From NCBI RefSeq assembly GCF_000702445.1, contig NZ_JNIF01000004.1, positions 62,001 to 126,000 of the forward strand: DNA of 64,000 nucleotides. Reading direction: 5' to 3'. Both the position numbers and the translations under genes were made by a program. Below are positions 36,041 through 45,756 of this stretch, piece after piece. Below the pieces are notes generated by a model. That model was not told the DNA's origin and ran no database searches. It saw nothing but the letters and a program-made list of their open reading frames with translations. The stretch's first letter is position 1, and every line of letters begins with the position of its first letter. Source of the DNA: Bryobacter aggregatus MPL3. GTDB lineage: Bacteria > Acidobacteriota > Terriglobia > Bryobacterales > Bryobacteraceae.

Positions 36041-37153
36041 TTAAACCACAGAACTGAGGGTACGCCATTCCCGGCCTTGGGACTCGCCGACCCCCGGATA
36101 CACGATGTACCCCTGGTAGGTATTGACTCCTTCGGCGATGGGCTTCGCATCCGCGCAAGCCTTCTCCAACCCTTTGTCTGCAATCTGGAGCAGATAGGGG
36201 ATGGTGGCGTTGGTCAGGCCAAAGGTAGAGGTATGCGGCACTGCGGCGGGCATATTGGTGACGCAATAGTGCAAGACCCCGTCCACATAAAAAATTGGCT
36301 TCGTATGAGTAGTGGGACGGCTGGTCTCAAAGCAGCCCCCCTGATCGATGGCAACATCCACCAGGACGCTACCTTTCTTCATCTTGCTCACCATGTCCTT
36401 CCGGACAATCTTGGGGGCGCTTGCTCCCGGTACCAGCACCGCGCCAATCACCAGGTCTGCAGTGCGCAGTGCCTCGCGTACCGTATAGACATTTGACGCT
36501 AGCGTGATCACCTGGCTGGAATAGATATCGTCGAGCTCGCGCAGACGGTTCAGATTCTTGTCGATGATGGTGACATGCGCACCAAGGCCTACCGCAATCT
36601 TGGCCGCATGATGCCCCACGACACCGCCGCCGATGATCACGACGTTTGCCGGGGCCACTCCTGGAATTCCTCCGAGCAGAATCCCTCGTCCGCCGTTGGG
36701 CCCTTCGAGGTATTGCGCCCCAATCTGTACGCCCATCCTGCCGGCAACTTCGCTCATCGGTGTCAGGAGGGGAAGGGAGCCGTCCGCTTCGCGAATGGTC
36801 TCGTAGGCTACCGCATTCACACGGCTTTTGAGAAGTTTACTGGTGAGGCTCGGGAGGGGGGCTAGGTGGAGATAGGTGAAGAGGAGAAGGCCAGGACGGA
36901 AGTACTCGCATTCGCTGGGCTGCGGTTCTTTCACCTTGACGACAATTTCGGCTTTGGCCCAGACCTCAGAAGCTTTGGGGAGAACGGTGGCGCCCGCCTC
37001 AATATATTCTTCGTCGGTGAGCGAACTCCCGAGGCCAGCTCCGCTTTCGATCAGAACCTGGTGTCCATGCTCCACCAGCGCTGTAACACCGCTTGGCACA
37101 AGGCCAACTCTGGTTTCGTGATCCTTGATTTCTTTGGGTACGCCAATGATCAT
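36041..37153 (-). CDS. ald: Alanine dehydrogenase
   Basis: This cytoplasmic NAD-dependent enzyme converts alanine to pyruvate and ammonia. The 370 residues match the family: [20 protein letters not shown] at the N-terminus, [20 protein letters not shown], the NAD-binding [20 protein letters not shown] and the catalytic region PGVAPANVV and [20 protein letters not shown]. Length is normal. Confidence 0.97.
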   Translation of the reverse strand: MIIGVPKEIKDHETRVGLVPSGVTALVEHGHQVLIESGAGLGSSLTDEEYIEAGATVLPKASEVWAKAEIVVKVKEPQPSECEYFRPGLLLFTYLHLAPLPSLTSKLLKSRVNAVAYETIREADGSLPLLTPMSEVAGRMGVQIGAQYLEGPNGGRGILLGGIPGVAPANVVIIGGGVVGHHAAKIAVGLGAHVTIIDKNLNRLRELDDIYSSQVITLASNVYTVREALRTADLVIGAVLVPGASAPKIVRKDMVSKMKKGSVLVDVAIDQGGCFETSRPTTHTKPIFYVDGVLHYCVTNMPAAVPHTSTFGLTNATIPYLLQIADKGLEKACADAKPIAEGVNTYQGYIVYPGVGESQGREWRTLSSVV

Positions 37154-37212
37154 GTTTCCGGTGACACCTCGCCTACCAGACTACACGCGCTTGGACGTTT
37201 TGTTGCGAGGGA

Positions 37213-37698
37213 CTAGTCGCGCTGCTGGTCGCTCTGCCCGTGGTCGCCAGCGACCACCGTGCCACCAACTCCAGGAACCGGAAGGCTTAAGTCACTGTCG
37301 TACTTCGGGCCAAGCCCGAGTGCGATGAGCATTTTAGAATCCAGCTTCCCGTCCACCTTCACATTCTGGTCTGCCTCAAAGCGCTTGAGTGCGTCGATGG
37401 ATTCGGCATTCCAGATGCCATTGGGTTCGATCCGGAGATACCCGCGATCAAGGAGTGCCTGTTGTACTTCCCGGATGCGGTCGGCTCCAGGAGTCATCGG
37501 AGGGGCGAGGCGCGGAGTAACAACCCGCTTGGCAGAAGCATTCCCTTTGGCTGCAGGTCTGCTTGCCGAGTACTTCGTCGTGGTTCTGGCCTTGGCCGCG
37601 GTCTGTTTTGCTTTGGGTGCAACCGGCTTGGCATGCAAACCGAACGACCCTGCAAGACACACTGCGAGTACGGTTACTACTGGACGCGTAATCACCAT
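37213..37698 (-). CDS. Secreted protein with a peptidoglycan-binding (PG_binding_1) domain
   Basis: The 161-residue protein has a signal peptide (VVTVLAVCLAGSFGLHA), a Lys/Ala-rich linker and a PG_binding_1-like helical domain at about 75-140 (DRIREVQQALLDRGYL, NAESIDALKRFEADQNVKVD, KLDSKMLIALGL). It should bind the cell wall in the periplasm. No enzymatic domain is attached. Confidence 0.85.
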   Translation of the reverse strand: MVITRPVVTVLAVCLAGSFGLHAKPVAPKAKQTAAKARTTTKYSASRPAAKGNASAKRVVTPRLAPPMTPGADRIREVQQALLDRGYLRIEPNGIWNAESIDALKRFEADQNVKVDGKLDSKMLIALGLGPKYDSDLSLPVPGVGGTVVAGDHGQSDQQRD

Positions 37699-37773
37699 GT
37701 CAGCATACCAAAAATAATATCGGACGGAACACGGCCGCCCGATATGATTTTCGCATGACTAAAATCAGTTTTA

Positions 37774-38133
37774 CTACTTGCCGGCTTCGGTCATTTCCTT
37801 GCCGCGGAATCGGTTGATCTGTTTGACGACGAGGAAGATGGTGAATGCCACGATCAGGAACTCAATTGTGGTCTGAATAAAATTGCCATACGTCAGAACG
37901 GCCAAGCCATCTTTTTGGGCCTGTGCCAGATTCGTGATCTCCTTGCCGCTCAAGTTGATAAAGAGATTTTTGAAATCAACTCCCGAAGTGAGCAAGCTCA
38001 CAGGCGGCATGATGATGTCGTTGACCAGCGAGTTTACGATCTTGCCGAAAGCTCCTCCGATCACAACACCTATCGCCAAATCCATTACATTGCCGGATAC
38101 GGCAAACGTCTTAAATTCTTCCATCATTGACAT
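37774..38133 (-). CDS. mscL: Large-conductance mechanosensitive channel
   Basis: The 119-residue inner-membrane protein matches Msc[21 protein letters not shown] and [20 protein letters not shown] form the N-terminal helix and TM1, a periplasmic loop follows, TM2 is [19 protein letters not shown] and the C-terminal helix is basic. It opens under membrane tension to release solutes. AAAGGAC about nine bases before ATG 38133 supports this start. Confidence 0.95.
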   Translation of the reverse strand: MSMMEEFKTFAVSGNVMDLAIGVVIGGAFGKIVNSLVNDIIMPPVSLLTSGVDFKNLFINLSGKEITNLAQAQKDGLAVLTYGNFIQTTIEFLIVAFTIFLVVKQINRFRGKEMTEAGK

Positions 38134-38552
38134 GGAAACAATGTCCTTTCTCGATTCGGTTCGTATGACAGTGTCAAGGTTGAACAGATTGTGTCATCGC
38201 TGCGCCAATCATGCAAGCCCCAATGGTTCAGAGACTTGCATCGCATCCTTGCTACCGTACCAGACCTTTTCTGTGGATTTCTCCTCGCAGGATCAGGAGT
38301 GAGATCTGGCGCAAAGTGCTTCATCTCAAAAGCAAATATTTAATTCTAAGTTTTTGATTGTAATGTACTTGTTCACAATCGTTGGATCGGCCGTACTCAG
38401 GGCTGGCTGGAGTGGTTGTATTGCCCGAGTTAATGGCTGGAAGTTCTATAGAAGAAAAGAGTTAAGATGAAAATTATGTCGATGTTGCAGTCGTTCCAGA
38501 AAAACGTACTGGTTCGCTGCAAAATCGGTCAAACTGCATAGTACAGCGGTCC
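38134..38552. other. Intergenic stretch without a supported gene
   Basis: These 419 bases between mscL and the DUF72 gene are richer in A+T than the surroundings. I see no convincing coding frame on either strand, no tRNA and no clear terminator. Upstream control regions of both divergent genes must lie here. Confidence 0.6.
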
Positions 38553-39560
38553 ATGTTTTCCCCCAACCTCTTTGAAATCCCTGAGCCCCAAATTCGCACG
38601 CGGCTCAGAAACAAACTCCGTAGACTGGCCGAGCAGGAGATCTTCGTCGGCACCAGCTCGTGGAAATATGAGGGCTGGATGGGATCGGTGTACAGCGAAG
38701 AACGTTACAAAACGCGCGGAAAATTGTCGCGCAAGAAGTTTGAAGAGCAGTGCATTGCCGAGTTTGCCGAGGTGTTTCCGATCGTCTGCGGCGACTTTGC
38801 GTTCTATCAGTTTCCCTCCCAGGCCTTCTGGCAGAAGCTTTTTCAGACGGCGCAACCGCGGCTGCGCTGGGCCTTCAAGGTTCCCGAGGAAGTGACTTGC
38901 CGGCAATGGCCGGCACATGCCCGTTATGGGGCCAGGGCGGGCTATGAGAACGAGAACTTCCTGAATGCCGATCTGTTGCAGAAGGCCTTTCTCGATTCGC
39001 TTGAGCCTTACAAGGACCGCGTCAGCGTTTTGATCTTTGAGTTTGGCACGATGTCGAAGGCGGTGATGCCTGGCGTGGATGCATTCATCCGGCAGATCAA
39101 CCGTTTTCTGAGCGAGTTGCCGGAGGGCTGGCGCTATGCAATTGAGATCCGTAACCCGGAGTTCCTCGCGCCCGACTATCTGGCCTGTCTGAGCTCCTAC
39201 AATGTCGCGCATGTGCTGAATGCCTGGACCCGGATGCCGGAAATCCAGCAGCAATTGAAGGTGGAGGATGTCTTTACGGCCGACTTCAGCGTGGTACGGG
39301 CCCTGTTACGCCCGGGCCGTACCTTTGAACAGGCGGTGAAGAAATTTGAGCCTTACCGGGAGGTGCAGGAAGAATTTCCGTCGGTGCGCAATTCGCTGCA
39401 GGAGATCATCGCCCGCGCCCAGCGGCTGAAGCAACCGGCTTATGTGTTTGTGAACAATCGCCTGGAAGGGAATGCGCCGCAGACGATTGATGCGGTGACG
39501 GAGGCGTTTTCAGTCGCCGACGGTTCTGAAGACCGCGACCGTGGTGACGAATTCCCCTGA
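38553..39560 (+). CDS. DUF72-family protein (TIM-barrel-like)
   Basis: The 335-residue protein has the DUF72 pattern: IFVGTSSWKYEGWMGSVY near residue 30, FPIVCGDFAFYQFPSQAFW, LRWAFKVPEEVT, LIFEFGTMSK and RYAIEIRNPEFLAPDYL. Members are TIM-barrel proteins of unproven biochemical role. It is somewhat longer than the usual 240-300 residues because of N- and C-terminal extensions. Its last 51 bases overlap, on the other strand, the end of the broken FG-GAP gene. Confidence 0.9.
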   Translation: MFSPNLFEIPEPQIRTRLRNKLRRLAEQEIFVGTSSWKYEGWMGSVYSEERYKTRGKLSRKKFEEQCIAEFAEVFPIVCGDFAFYQFPSQAFWQKLFQTAQPRLRWAFKVPEEVTCRQWPAHARYGARAGYENENFLNADLLQKAFLDSLEPYKDRVSVLIFEFGTMSKAVMPGVDAFIRQINRFLSELPEGWRYAIEIRNPEFLAPDYLACLSSYNVAHVLNAWTRMPEIQQQLKVEDVFTADFSVVRALLRPGRTFEQAVKKFEPYREVQEEFPSVRNSLQEIIARAQRLKQPAYVFVNNRLEGNAPQTIDAVTEAFSVADGSEDRDRGDEFP

Positions 39561-39982
39561 GGCTTTTGCGCTGGAGGAAAGGAAGAGGGTTCGTTCGGTC
39601 AGGATGTCGCGATCGCTCAGGTCGAGAAGAAGGTCGAGTTGCCCGTCGCCATCGAGATCACCGGCCCAGAGGAGCTGTGCATGCCGGTCGTCGAGGCCTG
39701 TTGGCCACTCATCGAGTGTCTGGCCTGTGCCGCCTCGTGTCAGTCCGAGCTGGGAAAGGATCCGCTCCCTTTTCGAAATGAGAAGATCGGCGACTTGCAG
39801 GGTGTAAGAGTCCTGAGCGCAGCCTGCGCAAGAGATCGTTACAGCTTCCCGATGGGAGAGCGCCTCCCTGGACGCTGATCTCGTTTCCGTGGAATGGTGA
39901 GCAAGGAAATCGCAGACGGGGCCTCGGCGCAGACTGCGCCGGGCAACGCACTCAGGACTGCGAACGCAACCAGCTTAAAGAT
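39510..39982 (-). pseudogene. Frame-broken secreted FG-GAP/VCBS-type protein
   Basis: Three minus-strand frames together read as one protein. The first, beginning right at the obgE stop, gives a signal peptide ([19 protein letters not shown]) and then APSAISLLTIP. After skipping one base near 39886 the next frame gives GNEISVQGGALPSG. After skipping another base near 39844 the third gives AVTISCAGCAQDSYTLQVAD through LLWAGDLDGDGQLDLLLDLS to the stop at 39510-39512. GDLDGDGQLDLL is a typical FG-GAP/integrin-type calcium loop common in acidobacterial secreted proteins. No ATG/GTG/TTG heads the signal-peptide frame; ATC 39980-39982 stands where a start would be expected. Two single-base insertions plus a lost start suggest a decayed gene, though sequencing error is possible. 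Confidence 0.65.
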
Positions 39983-41072
39983 TCAGCAGGCGATCAGCGG
40001 CGTCTTTTTGACGGCGGGTCAACTTCTCGGTGTCTTCCGGTTCCGGTTCGACAACGGCTTCCGAGACCATTTTCCAGGTGGCGCCCTTCAGTTCCTTCAA
40101 TCCCTTGCCGGTGATTGCGGAAATGACGTGCAGCGGGATCTCGCGCTCCTTGCAGAAGGCTTCGAGCTCTTCAAGGCGTGTCGGGTCCTGGAGGGAATCG
40201 ACTTTGGTGGCGACGACAATCTGCGGCTTGGTGAGTAGTTTTTCGCTGAAGCTGCCGAGTTCGTTCTGGATGACGTTGTAGGCGTCGACTGGACGGTTCT
40301 CGTTGAAGTCGGACAGATCGATCAGATGGAGCAGCACGCGGGTGCGTTCGACGTGGCGGAGGAAGGTGATGCCGAGTCCGTGGCCTTCACTGGCGCCTTC
40401 GATCAGACCGGGAATGTCGGCCATGATGAAGGTCTGGGTGCCGTATTCATCCATGCTGACGACGCCGAGCACCGGTTCTTTGGTGGTGAAGGGGTAGGCT
40501 GCGATTTCGGGCTTGGCGGCCGAGAGACGCGAAATGAGAGTGCTCTTTCCGGCATTGGGGAAGCCGACCAGGCCGACGTCAGCGAGCAATTTCATCTCGA
40601 GGCGCAGCGTGAACTGCTGGCCGGGGATGCCGTCTTCCTGTTCGGTGGGTGCCTGGTGGGTGGGGGTAGCAAAGTGCTGATTCCCACGGCCGCCACGGCC
40701 GCCACGTGCGACAACGAACTGTTCGCCGTCCTCAGTGAAGTCGTGGATCTGCTCGGCGGTATACCAGTCGTAAACGACGGTGCCGATGGGGACTTTGACG
40801 ATGCGGGAATCGCCGTTGCGGCCGGTCTTCTGCGAACCTTCGCCGTGACGGCCACGGTCGGCAGTGTGTTCCGGATTCATGCGGAGGTGGAAGAGGGTGT
40901 TGTAATGCCGGCTGGCCTCGAAGATCACATCGCCGCCGCGGCCACCATCGCCGCCGGAGGGGCCGCCACGAGGGACGAACTTCTCACGCCGGAAGGCCGA
41001 GCAGCCATTGCCGCCGTCGCCGCCTTTGACGTATACCTTGGCTTCGTCGATGAATTTTGAGGAGTGGAGCAT
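39975..41072 (-). CDS. obgE: Obg GTPase
   Basis: The 365-residue GTPase has the Gly-rich Obg fold at the N-terminus ([36 protein letters not shown]) and the G domain with G1 [10 protein letters not shown]3 [12 protein letters not shown] and G4 ATKVDSL. Obg acts in ribosome large-subunit assembly and stress response. I start at ATG 41070-41072; a frame extension to 41120 adds a leader unlike the family. It follows rplU and rpmA in the classic order, 84 bases after rpmA, with a hairpin in the gap. Confidence 0.95.
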   Translation of the reverse strand: MLHSSKFIDEAKVYVKGGDGGNGCSAFRREKFVPRGGPSGGDGGRGGDVIFEASRHYNTLFHLRMNPEHTADRGRHGEGSQKTGRNGDSRIVKVPIGTVVYDWYTAEQIHDFTEDGEQFVVARGGRGGRGNQHFATPTHQAPTEQEDGIPGQQFTLRLEMKLLADVGLVGFPNAGKSTLISRLSAAKPEIAAYPFTTKEPVLGVVSMDEYGTQTFIMADIPGLIEGASEGHGLGITFLRHVERTRVLLHLIDLSDFNENRPVDAYNVIQNELGSFSEKLLTKPQIVVATKVDSLQDPTRLEELEAFCKEREIPLHVISAITGKGLKELKGATWKMVSEAVVEPEPEDTEKLTRRQKDAADRLLNL

Positions 41073-41105
41073 ATAGAGAAGAGAACGAGACGGGGAAAAT
41101 AGAAA

Positions 41106-41134
41106 CGGCCGCCAGTACAAAATGCTGGCGGCCG
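41106..41134 (-). terminator. Hairpin between rpmA and obgE, possible attenuator
   Basis: CGGCCGCCAG and CTGGCGGCCG form a perfect 10-bp stem with a 9-base loop. On the minus strand it is followed by TTTCTATTTT, a weak U-rich tract. It lies after rpmA and before obgE and may end or reduce transcription into obgE, so that ribosomal proteins are made in excess of the GTPase. Confidence 0.6.
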
Positions 41135-41156
41135 AACCAGAAGGAGTTGCGAAAAA

Positions 41157-41444
41157 CTAGTTTAAGCTGAGTTCCGCGGTGTTGGGAGTGTCGAGCACCT
41201 TGATGCTGACAAACTTGCCCATCCGGCCACGGTCGCGGAATTCAACAACGCCAGGGATGCGGGCGTAGAGGGTGTGGTCTTTGCCAACACCGACATTTTC
41301 GCCAGCCTTGACGCGGGTGCCGCGCTGACGGAGGATGATCGATCCGCCGGTGACTACTTCGCCGCCAAACTTCTTGACGCCAAGCCGTTGTGAATTTGAA
41401 TCGCGCCCGTTTCTAGTACTGCCAGCGCCTTTTTTACTCGCCAT
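41157..41444 (-). CDS. rpmA: 50S ribosomal protein L27
   Basis: The 95-residue protein starts [20 protein letters not shown] and continues [20 protein letters not shown], both diagnostic for L27. The N-terminus reaches the peptidyl transferase centre. The ribosome site AAGGAG includes part of the rplU stop codon, 11 bases before ATG. Confidence 0.98.
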   Translation of the reverse strand: MASKKGAGSTRNGRDSNSQRLGVKKFGGEVVTGGSIILRQRGTRVKAGENVGVGKDHTLYARIPGVVEFRDRGRMGKFVSIKVLDTPNTAELSLN

Positions 41445-41459
41445 TGCTTTCTAAACTCC

Positions 41460-41765
41460 TTACGCGAACGCGTTCACTTTGACTTCGGTGTAATTCTGAC
41501 GGTGACCCTGAGTGCGCTTGTACTGCTTCTTGCGCTTAAACTTGAACACGATCACCTTGGCACCACGACCATGCTTGGTGATGACGCCAGTCACTTTCAA
41601 ACCAGCAGCGTCGGCTCCGGCCTTGATCCCGGAATCACCCGAGAGCATCAGAACTTTACCGAATTCCACTTCCGTTCCGGGCTCGCCGGAGATGGTGTCC
41701 ACACGGACTAGTTCACCGGGGGCAACTCGGAACTGCTTGCCGGCGGTTTCAATCACTGCATACAT
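41460..41765 (-). CDS. rplU: 50S ribosomal protein L21
   Basis: The 101-residue protein starts MYAVIETAGKQFRVAPGELV and ends with the basic segment KVIVFKFKRKKQYKRTQGHR, as in L21. It is the first gene of rplU-rpmA-obgE and has a clear promoter about 95 bases upstream. Confidence 0.98.
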   Translation of the reverse strand: MYAVIETAGKQFRVAPGELVRVDTISGEPGTEVEFGKVLMLSGDSGIKAGADAAGLKVTGVITKHGRGAKVIVFKFKRKKQYKRTQGHRQNYTEVKVNAFA

Positions 41766-41858
41766 AACTTGCGTCTACTTCCTTCTCGAAGGGTCGAAGT
41801 GTGGGAACTCAGCAAGGAAAGCGCACGAGGACGCGCGGCTGTGCTGCCACAAACTCTA

Positions 41859-41888
41859 ATTGTACGTGATTTGAGAGTGTTTCGGCAA
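41859..41888 (-). promoter_or_regulatory. Sigma-70-type promoter of rplU-rpmA-obgE
   Basis: On the minus strand TTGCCG (41883-41888) and TACAAT (41859-41864) stand 18 bases apart, close to the -35/-10 consensus TTGACA/TATAAT. A transcript would start near 41852 and have a leader of about 87 bases before the rplU ATG. Confidence 0.7.
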
Positions 41889-41905
41889 GTTCCATCCGTT
41901 TGCGC

Positions 41906-42733
41906 TCAATGTGGCGGCATGAAGGCGTTGGCTTCGGCGTAGGGAAGGGCGTCCTGGGCGAAACGGAAGCTGCCCTGGTCGCGCACTTCAATGGCTGCGC
42001 GGACAAAAGCGCCCAAGGCGGTCCGGTTCAGTGACGAGCCGAGGCTGATGCGCTTTACGCCGAGGGCGGCCAGTTCGGGAACGGACAGCGATTCTCCCTT
42101 GAACCCGGCGACGACGTTCACCGGTTTGTGGACGGACGCACAAACGGTGCGGATGTCGGCGGCGCTGGGGAGCCCTGGGGCATAGAGGCAATCGACGCCA
42201 GCGGCGGCAAAGGCCTGGAGGCGGCGGATGGTGTCATCCAGGTCCGGACAGCCGTGCAGATAATTTTCAGCCCGGCCCACCAGCATGAAGGGGAAGGGCA
42301 GGGCGCGTGCGGCTTCGACGGCAGCCTCAATGCGCTCGAGGGCTTGATTGAAGCTGTAGATGGGCGATTGCGGATTGCCGCTGGCATCTTCAATCGAGGC
42401 GCCCACCAGCCCCATCTCGGCGGCCATGTGGATGGTTTGCGCGACGTCTTCGGGTCTGGGGCCGAAACCGTTTTCAAGATCTGCCGCCACTGGTAGCTCA
42501 CAGGCTTCGACAATTGACTTGGCGTTTGCCAGCGTTTCCTCACGGGTGGCCGCGCCGTCCCGCTTGCCGAGTGCAAAGGCTAGTCCAGCGCTGGTGGTGG
42601 TGAGCGCCACAAAGCCGAGGCTGGCAAGGATGCGCGCGGTTCCGGCATCCCAGGGATTCGGGATGACAAAGGCGCCCGGAGCCTGGTGCAGCTCCTGGAA
42701 TCGCTTTGCTTTTTCGGCCTGCGTGAGGGGCAT
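41906..42733 (-). CDS. Isocitrate lyase/PEP mutase-family enzyme
   Basis: The 275-residue protein has the family pattern: FVIPNPWDAGTARILASLGF, TTTSAGLAFALGKRDG, LPVAADLENGFG for the metal/substrate loop, VGASIEDAS and LVGRAENYL. The isocitrate-lyase cysteine motif (KKCGH) is absent, so a C-C or P-C bond-lyase other than isocitrate lyase is likely, for example an oxaloacetate-decarboxylase or PEP-mutase-like enzyme. ATG 42731-42733 lies two bases after the stop of the preceding gene and gives the normal family start; longer in-frame extension to 43309 is unlikely. Confidence 0.88.
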   Translation of the reverse strand: MPLTQAEKAKRFQELHQAPGAFVIPNPWDAGTARILASLGFVALTTTSAGLAFALGKRDGAATREETLANAKSIVEACELPVAADLENGFGPRPEDVAQTIHMAAEMGLVGASIEDASGNPQSPIYSFNQALERIEAAVEAARALPFPFMLVGRAENYLHGCPDLDDTIRRLQAFAAAGVDCLYAPGLPSAADIRTVCASVHKPVNVVAGFKGESLSVPELAALGVKRISLGSSLNRTALGAFVRAAIEVRDQGSFRFAQDALPYAEANAFMPPH

Positions 42734-42735
42734 GC

Positions 42736-43209
42736 TTAACCTTTGATTTCTACTAAGACGGCCGGAGCTTGCGGGTCCTTGTCGTCGTAAATCGTCAGGG
42801 TCTTTGCGGTTTCGGACCAGACTAAATTTTGGGTGTGGGCGGTGGCAGGGATGTTGCGGACGCGCACAAAGTCGTTCTCGAAGGTGACGCCGTCGCGGGG
42901 CGGCAGCTTCGCTTTCGATCTGGAAGTTTTGAGGTCGATGCGGAGTGCGTTGCCGCGAATGATGACGGGATTCTCGAGCCAGATCACGCGGCGGTTGGGG
43001 AGGACGAAGAGTCCGACGCGCGTATTGGAGATGGGGACACAATGAAACTCCTTGATGTCCTTCGGCTTGTCCAACTGCGAGACGAGGAGCGAGGCGTTCT
43101 CGAGAAGCTTCTTCTGATGATTGCGGCACTCGTCGACGGCCATGATCTCCGGCCACAGATTGGGAGGCCCTTTCTGGAGGAGCATTGCGGTCAGGACAAG
43201 CAGTTTCAT
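42736..43209 (-). CDS. Secreted or periplasmic protein of unknown function
   Basis: From ATG 43207-43209 the 157-residue product has a short hydrophobic N-terminus (MKLLVLTAMLLQ), a helical part with one Cys and a C-terminal beta-rich part (VGLFVLPNRRVIWLENPVII, TLTIYDDKDPQAPAVLVEIK). I know no family for it. It lies two bases before the PEP-mutase-family gene and 17 bases after the upstream lipoprotein gene, so the three are probably one transcript. Confidence 0.6.
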   Translation of the reverse strand: MKLLVLTAMLLQKGPPNLWPEIMAVDECRNHQKKLLENASLLVSQLDKPKDIKEFHCVPISNTRVGLFVLPNRRVIWLENPVIIRGNALRIDLKTSRSKAKLPPRDGVTFENDFVRVRNIPATAHTQNLVWSETAKTLTIYDDKDPQAPAVLVEIKG

Positions 43210-43226
43210 AGTGACATTGTAGGCAC

Positions 43227-43820
43227 TTAATGTTTCTGTGTCGCCATGACCTTGTTGCGTTGGGAATAGGCCACCCATCCCGCATACGCGGTGACTCGAT
43301 CGGCCCCATTGGAACTCAGTGTGACCGGGGTGGGGACATCGGGGAGGATGGCGACGACATTGCGGGTGGTGGCGACCACCAGCCGCTTGGCATCGAGCGC
43401 ACAGTCGAGGATGCGTCCCTGGAGGGAATAACTCAAACCCGCGTAGCTGAGGGTGTCATTGGCGTCTGATGCTTTTGAGCTCAGTTTGACCTGCCCAGGA
43501 AGTGCAGTGCATCCCGCATCGGGTGGGGCCATCTTGGGGCAGCCTTGTGCCGGGCGCGATTCCAGATGAGTAATGAGATCGATGGAGTGCAGGCCACGGT
43601 CGTCGCAGAAATCGAGAAGAGACGCGGTGAGCCGGAGTGCATAAGGCATACCCGCCGCGGCAACTTCGACATTCTTCTCCTCGACTCCCGCAGCCGGATT
43701 CGGTTCCGCTTGTGGAGGACTGGACTCGCCGTAGCGCGGAGAATTTTCGGGGCCTTTGCCTGTGCAGGCACAAAGCCATAAGACTGCCAGCGTAAAAATG
43801 GACTTCGCAGATAAGGTCAT
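43227..43820 (-). CDS. Lipoprotein of unknown function
   Basis: The 197-residue protein has a signal peptide with lipobox LWLCAC (lipid-anchored Cys near 17-19), a Pro/Glu-rich linker and a domain with at least three further cysteines (LDFCDDRG, QGCPKMAPPDAGC, LDCALDAKR). The last part resembles a beta-propeller-like strand (KRLVVATTRNVVAILPDVPT). No enzyme motif is seen. Confidence 0.6.
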   Translation of the reverse strand: MTLSAKSIFTLAVLWLCACTGKGPENSPRYGESSPPQAEPNPAAGVEEKNVEVAAAGMPYALRLTASLLDFCDDRGLHSIDLITHLESRPAQGCPKMAPPDAGCTALPGQVKLSSKASDANDTLSYAGLSYSLQGRILDCALDAKRLVVATTRNVVAILPDVPTPVTLSSNGADRVTAYAGWVAYSQRNKVMATQKH

Positions 43821-43846
43821 CTCACGATGAGAGCAATGAGAGCACC

Positions 43847-44764
43847 TTAGTGTTGCTGGAGAATACTCCCGAGTGCCTTGGCGGTGTTGGTGTGCAAGGT
43901 GACCGTGTCGTCGAGTTTGTGGGCGTATCCACCGGCGAGGGTAACAAAGACCGGGATGGAGCGGCGGTGTGCTGCGGCAAAGACGAGTTCATCGCGGCGG
44001 CGCATGCCTTCGATGCTGAGATTGAGACCGCCGAGTTTATCTTCGCGATAAGGATCGCTGCCGGCGATGTAGGCGATGAGGTCGGGCGTAAAGCTGGCGA
44101 AGGCGGTTTGCAGACCCGTCTCCAGTTGGGCGAGGTAGCTTGGATCTTCGAGGCCATTCTCCAGATGGATGTCGAGACTGCTGGGCGGCTTCTCGTGCGG
44201 ATAGTTGTGGAACTGGTGGATCGACAGGGAATAGACCCTGGGGTCCTGGGCAAAGATGGTGGCCGTGCCGTTGCCCTGGTGCACGTCGGTATCGATGATC
44301 ATCGCCGTGCGGATGCGGTCTGAGGCCTGGAGTTTGCGAATGGCGATAGCGACATCATGGATCGCACAAAAGCCCTCGCCGTGATCGGGGCAGGCGTGGT
44401 GGAAGCCACCTCCGATGTTGAATGCCGCACCTTCTTCGAGCGCCACTTGCGCCGCGGCAATGCTACCGCCGGTGTGATAGAGAAAGCCGCGCACCATCGG
44501 TTGCGAATAGGGAATCTCGAGGCGCAGCACTTCGTCGTAGGAGATAGTGCCGTCGAGGAGGGCGGAGGTCCAGTGGGGAGTGTGGACGAGATGGAGGTCT
44601 TCGCGAGTGGCGGGCTGCGGCACGATGAGGTTCGAGGCATCGAGTAATCCTTCGGCTTTGAGACGCGCATGGATCTGCTGGAACTTCACCGAGGGGAAGA
44701 CGTGTTCGCCAAGGCCCAAATGGTAATGCGGGTGAAAACAGAATCGGAAGGGAAGCGGGTGCAC
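43847..44764 (-). CDS. Histone-deacetylase-superfamily enzyme
   Basis: The 305-residue protein has the HDAC fold pattern: RFCFHPHYHLGLGEHVFPSV at the start, NIGGGFHHACPDHGEGFCAI with the tandem catalytic His, MIIDTDVHQGNG with two zinc ligands and AGSDPYREDKLGGLNLS with the third. Bacterial members deacetylate acetylated amines or lysines. The start is GTG 44762-44764; a longer frame from TTG 44818 would run into the mdh start. It is divergent from mdh with 53 bases between them. Confidence 0.92.
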   Translation of the reverse strand: MHPLPFRFCFHPHYHLGLGEHVFPSVKFQQIHARLKAEGLLDASNLIVPQPATREDLHLVHTPHWTSALLDGTISYDEVLRLEIPYSQPMVRGFLYHTGGSIAAAQVALEEGAAFNIGGGFHHACPDHGEGFCAIHDVAIAIRKLQASDRIRTAMIIDTDVHQGNGTATIFAQDPRVYSLSIHQFHNYPHEKPPSSLDIHLENGLEDPSYLAQLETGLQTAFASFTPDLIAYIAGSDPYREDKLGGLNLSIEGMRRRDELVFAAAHRRSIPVFVTLAGGYAHKLDDTVTLHTNTAKALGSILQQH

Positions 44765-44790
44765 AGATATACTTTTAGTTTCACCTCTAG

Positions 44791-45753
<963 letters not shown>

Positions 45754-45756
45754 GCT

